Origin: Opacimonas sp002292215
Lineage (GTDB): Bacteria > Pseudomonadota > Gammaproteobacteria > Enterobacterales > Alteromonadaceae
Direction: 5' to 3'
Length of the DNA stretch: 64,000 bases
Assembly: GCA_943846745.1 (NCBI GenBank)
Contig: OX044360.1
Coordinates: 2,666,001 to 2,730,000 of the forward strand
How positions within the stretch are numbered: the stretch's first letter is position 1; each line of letters begins with the position of its first letter. A program made the position numbers and the translations under genes. The notes under the pieces were generated by a model. That model saw only the letters and a list, made by a program, of their open reading frames with translations, was not told the DNA's origin and searched no databases. This document shows positions 52,640 to 61,835 of this stretch, in pieces.

Positions 52640-54232
52640 TTAATCAAACTGATTCATCGTATTATCTTCACCAGATGCTTTAAGTGCTTGGTCACCAGAG
52701 AAGTATTCTTTATGCGTATCACCCATATCAGAACCAGCCATTGCTTGGTGTTTAACACACGCTAAGCCTTGACGTAATTCTTGACGTTGTACACCTTTAA
52801 CATAAGCCAACATACCTTGGTCGCCGAAGTAGCCTTGTGCTAAGTTATCAGTTGATAACGCTGCAGTGTGATAAGTCGGTAAGGTAATCAAGTGATGGAA
52901 GATACCTGCTTCACGTGCTGCATCAGCTTGGAATGTACGGATTTTTTCATCAGCGATTTGCGCTAATTCACTCGTATCATACTCAACCGACATTAACGCT
53001 GCACGGTCATAGGCAGACACATCTTTGCCTTCTGCAACCATCGTATCAAAAATTTGCTGACGGAAATTAAGCGTCCAGTTGAATGATGGCGAGTTGTTAT
53101 ACACTAATTTTGCATTTGGCACGGTCTTACGGATCGCATTAACCATTTCTGCAATTTGTCCAACGTGTGGTTTTTCTGTTTCAATCCACAATAAATCAGC
53201 ACCATTTTGTAATGATGTGACACAATCTAAAACAACACGGTCAAAACCAGTATTATCTTTAAATTTGAACAAACCATTGGGCAAACGTACAGGCTTAACA
53301 ATTTCGTTATTCAGTTTCATGATTGTGTCGCCATTTTTAAGCGCAGCTAGATCTGCAACTGGCGTTACTTCTAAGAAGGCATTGTACTGCTCGGCTAAAT
53401 CACCATCATTGGTTGATACAGGGATCTTTTGTGTCAGGCCAGCACCTAATGAATCGGTACGCGCGACAATCACACCATCATCAACTCCTAATTCTAAGAA
53501 TGCGTACCGTACGGCATTAATTTTCGCAAGGAAATCTTCATGTGGAACGGTTACTTTACCGTCTTGGTGACCACATTGTTTTGCATCCGATACTTGGTTT
53601 TCGATTTGGATACAACATGCACCCGCTTCAATCATTTTCTTAGCAAGTAAATACGTAGCTTCTTCGTTACCAAATCCAGCATCGATATCAGCAATAATTG
53701 GTACGATGTGTGTTTCAAAGTTATCTATTTGTGCTTGAATCGCTGCAACATCACCGCCATTGGCTTGCGCTGCATCTAGTTGATTAAATAAATTACCTAG
53801 TTCACGTGCATCAGCTTGACGTAAAAATGTATATAACTCTTCGATAAGTGCCGGCACTGAAGTTTTTTCATGCATTGATTGGTCAGGTAATGGACCGAAT
53901 TCTGAACGAAGCGCTGCAACCATCCAACCTGAAAGATACAAATAAGATTTATCTGTTGTACCTTGATGCTTTTTCACGGCTAACATTTTTTGTTGACCGA
54001 TAAAGCCATGCCAGCATCCTAAAGACTGCGTATATTGTGCTGAGTCTGCATCATAATCTGCCATGTCCTTGCGCATGATGCCAGCAGTGTACTTAGCGAT
54101 GTCTAAACCGGTTTTAAAGCGATTTTGCGTTTTCATACGAGCCGCAAATTCTGGGCTGATTGCATTCCAAGCAGACCCTTGCTCTTTAATTAATTTTGCA
54201 AATGCAGCTTGATCTTGTTGATATTGAGACAT
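52640..54232 (-). CDS. aceA: Isocitrate lyase
   Basis: A 530-residue isocitrate lyase of the long class also known in Pseudomonas and Acinetobacter. The signature is AKQCGHQDGK with active-site Cys220 (the family usually shows KKCGH). IVPIIADIDAGFGNEE gives the Mg/substrate region and VYNNSPSFNW the late active-site block. It cleaves isocitrate to succinate and glyoxylate, feeding malate synthase. It is the first gene here on the minus strand, with a 497-base region upstream and a terminator downstream before the LysR gene. Confidence 0.97.
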   Translation of the reverse strand: MSQYQQDQAAFAKLIKEQGSAWNAISPEFAARMKTQNRFKTGLDIAKYTAGIMRKDMADYDADSAQYTQSLGCWHGFIGQQKMLAVKKHQGTTDKSYLYLSGWMVAALRSEFGPLPDQSMHEKTSVPALIEELYTFLRQADARELGNLFNQLDAAQANGGDVAAIQAQIDNFETHIVPIIADIDAGFGNEEATYLLAKKMIEAGACCIQIENQVSDAKQCGHQDGKVTVPHEDFLAKINAVRYAFLELGVDDGVIVARTDSLGAGLTQKIPVSTNDGDLAEQYNAFLEVTPVADLAALKNGDTIMKLNNEIVKPVRLPNGLFKFKDNTGFDRVVLDCVTSLQNGADLLWIETEKPHVGQIAEMVNAIRKTVPNAKLVYNNSPSFNWTLNFRQQIFDTMVAEGKDVSAYDRAALMSVEYDTSELAQIADEKIRTFQADAAREAGIFHHLITLPTYHTAALSTDNLAQGYFGDQGMLAYVKGVQRQELRQGLACVKHQAMAGSDMGDTHKEYFSGDQALKASGEDNTMNQFD

Positions 54233-54729
54233 AGTCGTTATCCTTTTAATATTCTGTAGGGCGATGTATTAAGCGGTGCAAGCTGGTATAAATAACTCAC
54301 TGTGCAACTGACCATTTCATGTTAGGGAGTAAATCCAAATAATTGAAATTAATAATTTACATTGTCTTCATTTACTTGATGAATGACTTGTCGTCGTGTT
54401 GTGATTACATTAATATCTAAATTGATCTATGTTTTTATTGCGTTTTAGGGTTTTGAGTTGGTTTATAATCCGCTAGCTACTCATCCTATAGGATTAGATT
54501 GGTGTTATTTGATATAGATTTTGTGAATGGTGATTATGTTATTCATTCATAATTTTTGTTTTTCACAGGGTGAATTACACAATCCGAAAATAATATTCAC
54601 CACTTTGTTATCGATGAAATGCGCAATATAAGTTTGCTGGTTCAGCGTAAGTGGTTACAATAAAGTCCTATTTGTTTCAGTATTTGTTGACGTATTAGCG
54701 TACTCAACTCAATTTAGGACTTCAACGAT
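54233..54729. other. Divergent intergenic region between aceA and the alkaline phosphatase gene
   Basis: 497 bases with no convincing gene. The left part should hold the aceA control region; GGGAGTAAATCC (54325-54336) is a loose relative of the dyad upstream of glcB. On the plus strand TTGCTG (54634-54639) and TACAAT (54656-54661), 16 bases apart, are a possible phosphatase promoter. I see no clear Pho box. Confidence 0.5.
54634..54661 (+). promoter_or_regulatory. Candidate promoter of the alkaline phosphatase gene
   Basis: TTGCTG and TACAAT with a 16-base spacer, about 70 bases upstream of the ATG at 54730. Moderately good match; no activator site was identified. Confidence 0.4.
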
Positions 54730-56103
54730 ATGCAAACTCGATTAGTAAAGTTATTGACGCTCAGTATCAGTGCACTGACATTAAGCGCTTGTGTGATCGT
54801 CACACCGGATATAAATGTACAACATGATCTCGACACGCACATCTTTACGAAAAGCGAGTCGACCCCAAAAAACATTATTATGATCGTCGCCGATGGCATG
54901 GGACCAGCATACACCACGGCATACCGCTATTATGCTGATGATCCAAATACACCTGAAATAGACGCCACTATTTTTGACCAATGGCACGTTGGGAATGCAT
55001 CTACTTATCCTGCGACCATTTCAGGTGTGGTGACCGACTCTGCCGCGAGTGCTACGGCGTTAGCTTCCGGTATAAAAAGCTATAATGGTGCTATCGGTAT
55101 GGATGTGAACAAGCAACCCGTGACAACGGTATTGCATCGTGCCAAAGTGAAAGGTATGAAAACGGGTTTAGCCGTTACTTCTCAAATTGTCCACGCGACT
55201 CCTGCAGCCTATGTTGCCCATAATGAATCACGCCAAAACTACAATGCTATTGCCGATAGCTTTTTTGATGATCGAATTAATGGTGAGCATAAAGTTGATG
55301 TAATGCTCGGTGGCGGTACGGATTATTTTATTCGTGATGACCGTGATATTCGACAATTGTTCGTTGACCAAGGTTATCAATATATTGATAGCTATGCGCA
55401 GCTATCCTCATTAACTAACGATGCTGGTGCACTAGGTTTGTTTGCTCCAGTAGGTTTACCTTGGGCATTAGATGATATCGATCCCTCTCGCTTACGCACT
55501 ATGGCTCAAACAGCCACGCGTATATTAGAAAACAATCAAGGGTATTTTTTATTACTAGAAGCCAGCCAAGTCGATTGGGCTGGGCACGGTCGTGATATCA
55601 ATTCTGCGATGGCCGAAATGCAAGATTTGCATTTGATGCTGGAATGGTTGGTTGAATATCAAGCTCAGCACCCTGACACATTGGTTGTGTTGACCGCTGA
55701 CCACAGTACTGGTGGATTGACGTTAGCTGCTAATGGTGAATACCGTTGGGAGCCTGCATCATTACACGCGATAACCACTTCTGTTACTGCCATGATTAAA
55801 CATTTAGTCAATAGTGCTGACGAACCGACTAAACGCTTAGCGTACATTAAAGCTCAATTAGGTTTTGAGTTGACGCAAGCCGACCAAGATGCCGTGCTTG
55901 CCATGGATATGAATGCCAAATCTCGTTCATTAGAAGATGTGATTAAACGAATTATTGATCGTAAAACCAATACCGGTTGGACAACTTGGGGTCATACTGC
56001 CGTTGATGTGCAAGTATTTGCAGTCGGACCAGGTGCAGAGCGCTTTGCCGGACATCAAGATAATACGGATATCGCGAAGCGCATATTTGAACTGTTAGAT
56101 TAA
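54730..56103 (+). CDS. Alkaline phosphatase family lipoprotein (PhoA fold)
   Basis: A 457-residue protein. Lipobox LSAC with Cys21 suggests anchoring to the membrane. The PhoA-type metal ligand Asp55 (IVADGMGPAY), catalytic Ser104 (TDSAASATALASG), ASQVDWAGHGRD, VLTADHSTGG and TTWGHTAVDV motifs are all present. It hydrolyses phosphomonoesters in the periplasm. It is distant from E. coli PhoA and closer to marine alkaline phosphatases of PF00245. A shared hairpin terminator lies after the stop. Confidence 0.93.
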   Translation: MQTRLVKLLTLSISALTLSACVIVTPDINVQHDLDTHIFTKSESTPKNIIMIVADGMGPAYTTAYRYYADDPNTPEIDATIFDQWHVGNASTYPATISGVVTDSAASATALASGIKSYNGAIGMDVNKQPVTTVLHRAKVKGMKTGLAVTSQIVHATPAAYVAHNESRQNYNAIADSFFDDRINGEHKVDVMLGGGTDYFIRDDRDIRQLFVDQGYQYIDSYAQLSSLTNDAGALGLFAPVGLPWALDDIDPSRLRTMAQTATRILENNQGYFLLLEASQVDWAGHGRDINSAMAEMQDLHLMLEWLVEYQAQHPDTLVVLTADHSTGGLTLAANGEYRWEPASLHAITTSVTAMIKHLVNSADEPTKRLAYIKAQLGFELTQADQDAVLAMDMNAKSRSLEDVIKRIIDRKTNTGWTTWGHTAVDVQVFAVGPGAERFAGHQDNTDIAKRIFELLD

Positions 56104-56131
56104 GCGTCAGTCTGAGACGGAGTAAAAGCAG

Positions 56132-56162
56132 CGATACGTTTTACTGGTTTAAAAACGTATCG
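56132..56162. terminator. Bidirectional terminator between convergent genes
   Basis: A perfect 11-bp stem, CGATACGTTTT (56132-56142) and AAAACGTATCG (56152-56162), around a 9-base loop. It covers the stop codon of the minus-strand gene (56141). T runs on both arms allow termination in either direction. Confidence 0.7.
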
Positions 56163-56884
56163 ACTTCTTGTCCGGTTATTTTTTTCATTTGCATGAAAAT
56201 GTACATGATCGCCGTGATCAACATTAACATGCTCGGGATCACAATAACTGGATAGCTGAGTGCCGTCATACGCCCTAATTCTTCTGTATAAGCTACCGAA
56301 CCTGGCTCGGATACCAAAATCCATTTTGCCAGCCCATAGTTAAGCGCTGAAGATACAAAAAACGACGCCGCGACAATGTAATTACTTACACCAATTTTCT
56401 TTTCAAACTCCTCTGTTTTATTGATATCAGCTAAGGCTTTATTAAGTTTTGGCCAGTTGATGATGACATCATTGAGCACGAGGATTTTAATCAACGGTTT
56501 TTTCATATAGCGAGTCACTAATACCGCGATCCCAATTAAACCAGGGATAGCAGCTTCTTTGATGGCGATATATTCCGCAGGTAGCTTTAACAAACTGATA
56601 CCACCCGTCAATAAGACACTGATGATCCCTAATACTGAGAAGAAATTCACTTTTTTGGTTTGCAGTAATTCATACAAGCCATAACCTACAGGAAATGCTA
56701 AAGCAACAGCAATACTCCACAACGGCCCTAGGTATTCAGGTGCGCTAGCGTAGGACATAATTACTACAGGAATAATGATATTGAAGGCTAGATTCGCCAA
56801 CATGTTCTGTTGCTGCGGTTTAGGTTTCCCTGGAGAGCTCGCAGGTGGTGTAGCTGGTGAATTGGTTTCTGGTGATTGTGGCAA
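56141..56884 (-). CDS. VC0807-family-like membrane protein
   Basis: A 247-residue protein. A Pro/Ser/Lys-rich N-terminus (about 1-25) is followed by six or so hydrophobic helices with MLANLAFNIIIPVVIM, YGLYELLQTKKVNFFSVLG and AEYIAIKEAAIPGLIG, typical of the VC0807 family of inner-membrane proteins. Its function is not established. It lies 101 bases downstream of the ATP-grasp gene. Called by motif memory, moderate confidence. Confidence 0.7.
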   Translation of the reverse strand: MPQSPETNSPATPPASSPGKPKPQQQNMLANLAFNIIIPVVIMSYASAPEYLGPLWSIAVALAFPVGYGLYELLQTKKVNFFSVLGIISVLLTGGISLLKLPAEYIAIKEAAIPGLIGIAVLVTRYMKKPLIKILVLNDVIINWPKLNKALADINKTEEFEKKIGVSNYIVAASFFVSSALNYGLAKWILVSEPGSVAYTEELGRMTALSYPVIVIPSMLMLITAIMYIFMQMKKITGQEVDTFLNQ

Positions 56885-56985
56885 AATAATATCCTATATA
56901 ATTCAGCTAGTAGTTAATTAATCAGCAAACTAGAGAGAAAAAACAACGGTAATACAGCAGGTGACTGGGCGAAAGATTGTGCAGT

Positions 56986-58155
56986 TTAGCCTAAAATAAT
57001 ATGCGGTACAAACCGAGATGTGTCTTGTGTGATTAAAGTATTATCTTCACGCACTGAGATCCCTGCAGGCATATCATTAACTAGCCATGAACCAATCAAG
57101 GTGTAGTTATCGGCAAATTTTGGAAGGGGGGTAAACTGCTGGAAGATAACTCCTTCATCGCCATACTCACCGCCCGTTTGCGCGATGACATCACCGTTAT
57201 CAATGATCATGATATTGGCACCTTCACGCGAAAATATGGGTTTTTTGACCCATTTACCCGCTTTATCCACCTTGTCTAAATCTCTATGTAAATAACTGGG
57301 TAATAAGTTCGGGTGGTTAGGGAACATTTCCCATAACAAGGGAAGTAAGGCCTTATTAGATAGCACACTTTTCCAAATAGGCTCGACCCATTTGGTGTCT
57401 GAGTAGGCAGCGATTTCGCCAAATTCTTCTTTGAGCATAAACTCCCAAGGATAGAGTTTAAATGCCATATCCATCGGATTATTATCCAGATCCAAGAAGC
57501 GATGGGTATCTGTTACACCAATATCATCAATAAATACAAATGGAGTACTTAACCCCGCTTGGGTTGCGCAATCTTGCAAGTATTGCACCGTTCCACGGTC
57601 TTCATCACTGTCCAAACAACATGAAAAATGCATGTTTTTTTGTTGGTAATGATTGGCAATATCACGAAAGCGCATGATGAGCTTTTCTTGCAAAGAGTTA
57701 AATTGGTCACTGGCGTTAGGTAAGGCGCCGCTATCAACTTGTTGCTCCAGCCATAACCATTGCCAAAATCCAGATTCGTATAAGCTAGTCGGGGTATCGG
57801 CGTTGTTTTCTAATAACTTGGCAGGACCGGTGCCATCGTAGACAAGATCTAGACGCGAATACAACGAAGGCGCTTTGGCTTGCCATGAATCACTCACTGC
57901 TTCATGAAATGCTTCAGGAATACAAAAATCGTTTAATAGTGCTTGCGATTGCACGACTTTATCCACCACATGTAAACACATTTCATGCAGTTCTTGAGTA
58001 GGATCTTCGATGTCGTTTTCGATTTGTTCTAGCGTAAACTGATAATACGCGCTCTCATCCCAATAGGCTTGGCCATCAATAGTATGAAACGAAAATCCGT
58101 ATTCTTGAGCCGTATCGTGCCAATCAGTGCGCGCTGCAATATCCCTGCGTAACAT
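56986..58155 (-). CDS. Glutathionylspermidine synthase-family ATP-grasp protein (YgiC/YjfC-like)
   Basis: A 389-residue protein matching the C-terminal synthetase of GspSA: LVYDGTGPAKLLENNADTPT, ESGFWQWLWLEQ, KPIFSREGANIMI, GEYGDEGVIFQQF, and the end GSWLVNDMPAGISVRED. The ATP-grasp core suggests ligation of an amine (such as spermidine) to a peptide, or another amide bond. It sits directly downstream of the YgiB-like gene (3-base spacing), the same pairing as ygiB-ygiC in E. coli. Confidence 0.92.
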   Translation of the reverse strand: MLRRDIAARTDWHDTAQEYGFSFHTIDGQAYWDESAYYQFTLEQIENDIEDPTQELHEMCLHVVDKVVQSQALLNDFCIPEAFHEAVSDSWQAKAPSLYSRLDLVYDGTGPAKLLENNADTPTSLYESGFWQWLWLEQQVDSGALPNASDQFNSLQEKLIMRFRDIANHYQQKNMHFSCCLDSDEDRGTVQYLQDCATQAGLSTPFVFIDDIGVTDTHRFLDLDNNPMDMAFKLYPWEFMLKEEFGEIAAYSDTKWVEPIWKSVLSNKALLPLLWEMFPNHPNLLPSYLHRDLDKVDKAGKWVKKPIFSREGANIMIIDNGDVIAQTGGEYGDEGVIFQQFTPLPKFADNYTLIGSWLVNDMPAGISVREDNTLITQDTSRFVPHIILG

Positions 58156-58158
58156 GAA

Positions 58159-58845
58159 TTAGCCACCCCAGCTGCGTGAGCTTGCTTGAGTCCGCGCGAC
58201 ACTTTTACCAAATCCACCACGTTTAACGGTGTTATTCACGGTCGGCTTAGGTTTAAAATCTGAACTATAAACTTTGGCACTGCGATTACGTTGACTACCA
58301 TAATCTTTACCGGTAGCGCCAAACCAGCGACCACGTAATGCAGAATTACGCGAATTAGACGTGTACATGGGTTGGCTAAATTGACGATTTCGTGAATTTC
58401 CACCAAGCATATTACCCATCATGTAGCCCGCCATGAGTGGCATAAAAAAGCTACCTGAACTGCTTTGATTGTTTGCGTTAGAGTTACCTGGTACTGGCTC
58501 TTCGGTTCGCGCTACATACTCACAATTATCTTGACCAAATTCAAATTCACAATCGGCTTGTCCTAAAAATTTAGGGCCTGTGCGCAGCGCTTCATCTTTG
58601 GCTTCTTGATAAGCGACTTTGCACTCTTGCATATAGTTTGGATTGTTACTGGAACATTCATCCACACTGGTATAAATCGATGCGATTTCAGGCTCTTCGC
58701 CACACGCACTTAAAAACACCACACTCATACTCACGGCTAATGGGCGAAAGGCAAACCATTTGCGCATTGAGGGCAGGGAGATATGCGCTGTTCTTTTTGT
58801 CGCTGACTTCGCGGCATTAATTGATTTAGTCATAGAATTTTTCAC
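58159..58845 (-). CDS. DUF1190/YgiB-family protein
   Basis: A 228-residue protein close to E. coli YgiB. The N-terminal basic stretch is followed by a signal segment ending LSACGEE (lipobox-like, Cys near 47) and the Cys-containing ASIYTSVDECSSNNP/ECKVAYQEA block. A middle SGSFFMPLMAGYMMG and the C-terminal RGGFGKSVA and SSRSWGG are hallmark sequences. Pairs with the YgiC-like ATP-grasp gene and with DUF350. The role is unknown, probably envelope or stress. Confidence 0.92.
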   Translation of the reverse strand: MKNSMTKSINAAKSATKRTAHISLPSMRKWFAFRPLAVSMSVVFLSACGEEPEIASIYTSVDECSSNNPNYMQECKVAYQEAKDEALRTGPKFLGQADCEFEFGQDNCEYVARTEEPVPGNSNANNQSSSGSFFMPLMAGYMMGNMLGGNSRNRQFSQPMYTSNSRNSALRGRWFGATGKDYGSQRNRSAKVYSSDFKPKPTVNNTVKRGGFGKSVARTQASSRSWGG

Positions 58846-58847
58846 TC

Positions 58848-59264
58848 CTAATAAGTCATGCAGGCGGCGTTAAGTAGACCTACGGCTAACGATACTGCCG
58901 CTAGCATAATCCCAGCTGAGACTTCGTTATTTTCGATGCGCTCGGCTATTTTGGGCATAAAAGTAAAGCGTAATAATAGAAATGCGAGGCATTGTGCTAA
59001 TAATGCGACAACTGCCCAGATAATAAAGTCGCCAAACGATACGGCATTGGTCGCCGCACCCGATAATGCAATCGCAAAGCCGATTAATGCACCACCAAAT
59101 GCAATCGCGGCTGCGGATGATTGTTGTTCTTTGATTAGGTGCCATTCATCATGCGGTGTGACCAGTGCATAGATGATTTTAAAGATAAATAGTAGCGCAA
59201 TAGCACTAAAAAAATATAAGGCAAAATTACCTAATCCAGCGAGTGATGCTAAGAATGTGTCCAT
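58848..59264 (-). CDS. DUF350/YjfL-family inner membrane protein
   Basis: A 138-residue protein with four membrane helices (FALYFFSAIALLFIFK, ASSAAAIAFGGALIGFAIAL, FGDFIIWAVVALLAQCLAFL and the last near the C-terminus). The DUF350 family is small and of unknown function, often beside ion channels and ATP-grasp proteins. It is 2 bases from the YgiB-like gene and 42 from the channel gene, so it is part of one operon. Confidence 0.88.
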   Translation of the reverse strand: MDTFLASLAGLGNFALYFFSAIALLFIFKIIYALVTPHDEWHLIKEQQSSAAAIAFGGALIGFAIALSGAATNAVSFGDFIIWAVVALLAQCLAFLLLRFTFMPKIAERIENNEVSAGIMLAAVSLAVGLLNAACMTY

Positions 59265-59306
59265 GGGGTGGTTCCTTTAGTGTCTTTTAATTTAGATGGA
59301 TTGGAA

Positions 59307-60356
59307 TTAATGAAATAGTGTCCAATCAAAATGATTGATACGTTTGTTGGCAATATAGAAAATACGATCGCCAGCGCAGACTTGTTCACTAAAATCAGGA
59401 TTAACATGAATATTACTTTCATTCCCTCTTTTGGCAAAGCCAACAAAGATAGCATTGCGATGTGATTTTAAGCCGAAAAATAAATGTTCAACAGCCATTA
59501 CCGGCGTATCATCTGGTACGATAGTTGAGTATTGCTCTTGGCCTGCATCAACACTTAATAGGTCATGATGCAATAAGCTTGAGCCGGGGTCAAATGCCGA
59601 TTTGACTAACATTTCAACCGCTACACTAGGCGTACATTCGACGTTTGGACAGTGGTCTTTTAATAACCCAACCAAACTTTCATCATTAAAGTACGCCACA
59701 ATATGTGCATTAGGATTACGTTTAGAGCAATATAGCGCACTAGTCATGGTGATGTCATCATCAGGGTTATCAATTAAGATGGTCTTGGCATCGCTGACGC
59801 ATGCACGATTCATGTCTTCATCGCGATTAAATGAGCTCACTTTGACAAAATCAATTTGCCCTGGCAAGGGGTTAGAAATGTCTTTTTTAACACATAAAAT
59901 AATATCTGCTTTGACGTCGTTCTGGGCATTTTCTTTGATTAATAAAGTGAGTAGTTGCATGGTACGTTCTTCGTTCCAGCCCATGACAATAATGTGATTC
60001 TCAGCCATATGATCTTTTAATCCTCTGTTATCTTTGTGCCATTGATATGACACCCAAGTCGCGATACGACCTACAATTAACGCAAAAATACTTAGCCCTA
60101 GCGGGATAATATACAAGGCAACTACCAATTTACCAGCACTTGAACTAGGTGATAAATCACCATACCCGACGGTGGAGCCGGTAACAATCAGCCAATATAT
60201 AAAGTCAGTATGATTAGTTAGCGCTGTTTCTCCAGCAAGGTGCAAAAAGTACCATGACGATGCCGAATAAAATAATAATGCAAATACAATGGTGTACCAG
60301 CTAGTTTCGGAGAAAACCCGTACAAGTTTTTTTTTGAGTTTGTGCCAAATCAGCAT
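59307..60356 (-). CDS. Two-helix potassium channel with RCK (TrkA-N) domain
   Basis: A 349-residue protein. Two membrane helices flank a pore loop with the K+ selectivity filter TVGYGD (in TGSTVGYGDLSP). A Rossmann-like RCK domain (HIIVMGWNEERTMQLL, ADIILCVKKD, KTILIDNPDDD) follows, and a C-terminal subdomain closes the protein. It is gated by ligands, probably nucleotide or ions. First gene of the channel-DUF350-YgiB-YgiC operon, preceded by AGAGGG RBS and a plausible promoter. Similar to MthK-type channels. Confidence 0.93.
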   Translation of the reverse strand: MLIWHKLKKKLVRVFSETSWYTIVFALLFYSASSWYFLHLAGETALTNHTDFIYWLIVTGSTVGYGDLSPSSSAGKLVVALYIIPLGLSIFALIVGRIATWVSYQWHKDNRGLKDHMAENHIIVMGWNEERTMQLLTLLIKENAQNDVKADIILCVKKDISNPLPGQIDFVKVSSFNRDEDMNRACVSDAKTILIDNPDDDITMTSALYCSKRNPNAHIVAYFNDESLVGLLKDHCPNVECTPSVAVEMLVKSAFDPGSSLLHHDLLSVDAGQEQYSTIVPDDTPVMAVEHLFFGLKSHRNAIFVGFAKRGNESNIHVNPDFSEQVCAGDRIFYIANKRINHFDWTLFH

Positions 60357-60382
60357 TCGTATCCCTCTACAATAAGAACGCC

Positions 60383-60412
60383 TATTAACCGAGATCTGTG
60401 CTACAAAATCAA
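60383..60412 (-). promoter_or_regulatory. Candidate promoter of the K+ channel operon
   Basis: Minus strand TTGATT (60412-60407) and TTAATA (60388-60383) with an 18-base spacer, about 27 bases upstream of the ATG at 60356. Confidence 0.45.
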
Positions 60413-60472
60413 GTGGTTTATTTGACTGATAACGTTAAAAAACCACCAAAGCTAAATAACGGGCAAAAAAAA

Positions 60473-60491
60473 GCCCACTTGCAGCGTGGGC
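60473..60491 (-). terminator. Minus-strand intrinsic terminator without an obvious gene
   Basis: GCCCAC (60473-60478) and GTGGGC (60486-60491) form a six-pair stem; on the minus strand it is followed by eight T. It points left, toward the K+ channel operon, but no minus-strand gene lies between it and queA. Confidence 0.75.
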
Positions 60492-60630
60492 CAAACATAC
60501 ATAGGAAAACACATATTTCATTTTAAATATTAGACGCTGTTTATTTTTGCACTGTATCGCAAGCAATACATGCGTATGGTTTTTCATATGTAATAAATGA
60601 TGGGGCACGAATACTAACGAAAAATCGAAT

Positions 60631-60660
60631 TTGGCAAGAGATAAGTGGATTGGGTACAAT
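60631..60660 (+). promoter_or_regulatory. Promoter of queA
   Basis: TTGGCA (60631-60636) and TACAAT (60655-60660), 18 bases apart, 43 bases before the queA ATG. Confidence 0.6.
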
Positions 60661-60703
60661 ACCGCTATGCTTTTATCTTTTTACTCATGTTGACAATAAA
60701 TAA

Positions 60704-61744
60704 ATGAAAACGTCAGATTTTGCTTTTGAATTACCCGAACAACTCATTGCTAAATATCCTACTGAGCAGCGCACCGCCTCGCGTTTATTACATTTAGATG
60801 GTGTGACTGGCGCATTAGGACATCATGCATTTACTGATATGCTGCAATTTGTGGATGCTGGCGATCTATTAATTTTTAATAATACCCGTGTCATCCCGGC
60901 TCGTTTACTTGGTCAAAAATCCACCGGTGGTAAAGTGGAAGTCCTTGTTGAGCGCATGCTGGATGATCATCGAGTGCTTGCGCATGTTAGAGCCAGTAAA
61001 TCACCGAAACCCGGTGCGACGCTACTATTAGAAAATGCTATTGAAGCAACTATGCTTGGCCGTCATGATGCGTTGTTTGAATTGTCTTTTGCAGGTGAAA
61101 AAACCGTACTGGAATTATTAGAAGCACATGGGCACATGCCATTGCCACCCTATATCGACCGACCCGATGAGGATAGCGATAAAGAGCGTTATCAAACTGT
61201 TTATAACGAAAAACCTGGCGCGGTAGCCGCACCAACGGCTGGATTGCATTTTGATAATGCCATACTGGCTAAACTTAAAGCCAAAGGCGTACAGACAGAG
61301 TTTGTTACCTTGCATGTTGGCGCGGGCACATTTCAGCCCGTCAAAGTTGATAATGTCGAAGAACATGTGATGCATGCTGAGTATGCTGAGGTACCTGAAA
61401 CTGTAGTGGCAGCAATTAAGGCAACCAAGGCAGCAGGGAAACGCGTGATTGCAGTAGGCACAACATCGATGCGTTCACTTGAATCAGCAGCAAAAAAAGC
61501 CGATGAGACGGATGAATTAATTGTGCCTTTCTACGAAGACACTAGCATTTTTATTTATCCTGGCTTTACCTTTAAAGTGGTTGACGCAATGTTTACCAAT
61601 TTCCATTTACCTGAATCAACCTTAATGATGCTGATCAGCGCATTAGCTGGGCAAGACAATGTAATGCATGCCTATGCAGAAGCGATAAAGCATGAATATC
61701 GCTTTTTTAGTTACGGTGATTCTATGTTCATTGAAAAGGCATAA
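60704..61744 (+). CDS. queA: S-adenosylmethionine:tRNA ribosyltransferase-isomerase
   Basis: A 346-residue protein, full length for QueA. FNNTRVIPARLLG near the start, AAPTAGLHFDN and LHVGAGTFQPV in the middle, GTTSMRSLESAA and NFHLPESTLMMLISALAG near the end. It transfers the ribosyl part of SAM to preQ1 in tRNA to make epoxyqueuosine. First gene of the queA-tgt-yajC-secD series, though tgt has its own promoter. Confidence 0.97.
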   Translation: MKTSDFAFELPEQLIAKYPTEQRTASRLLHLDGVTGALGHHAFTDMLQFVDAGDLLIFNNTRVIPARLLGQKSTGGKVEVLVERMLDDHRVLAHVRASKSPKPGATLLLENAIEATMLGRHDALFELSFAGEKTVLELLEAHGHMPLPPYIDRPDEDSDKERYQTVYNEKPGAVAAPTAGLHFDNAILAKLKAKGVQTEFVTLHVGAGTFQPVKVDNVEEHVMHAEYAEVPETVVAAIKATKAAGKRVIAVGTTSMRSLESAAKKADETDELIVPFYEDTSIFIYPGFTFKVVDAMFTNFHLPESTLMMLISALAGQDNVMHAYAEAIKHEYRFFSYGDSMFIEKA

Positions 61745-61793
61745 TCACGTATTTTAAGTGAAAATTTTATAAGGTGTGTATCGGTTTTTAGTT

Positions 61794-61802
61794 TGCTATA
61801 AT
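61794..61802 (+). promoter_or_regulatory. Extended -10 promoter of tgt
   Basis: TGCTATAAT is an extended -10 with a perfect TATAAT at 61797-61802 and TG one base upstream. No good -35 is seen, as is normal for this class. Start GTG of tgt follows 34 bases later. Confidence 0.6.
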
Positions 61803-61835
61803 GCGCGCCATTATTGATAAGTAGGTGATATTTGC

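Larger units (their letters stand above)
60357..60703. other. Divergent intergenic region between the K+ channel gene and queA
   Basis: 347 bases without a convincing gene. From left to right: the channel promoter (60383-60412, minus), a minus-strand intrinsic terminator (60473-60491) and the queA promoter (60631-60660, plus). The terminator implies a minus-strand transcript starting between 60492 and about 60700; I cannot identify it. Confidence 0.6.

Noticed and set aside
54233..54729. A Pho box upstream of the alkaline phosphatase gene
   Set aside because: No pair of CTGTCAT-like repeats with the required spacing was found.
60500..60700. Short minus-strand peptides before queA, one ending in CIACDTVQK
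   Set aside because: No usable start codon with RBS in the frame with the Cys pair, and the overlapping 74-codon frame resembles nothing; only the terminator is supported.
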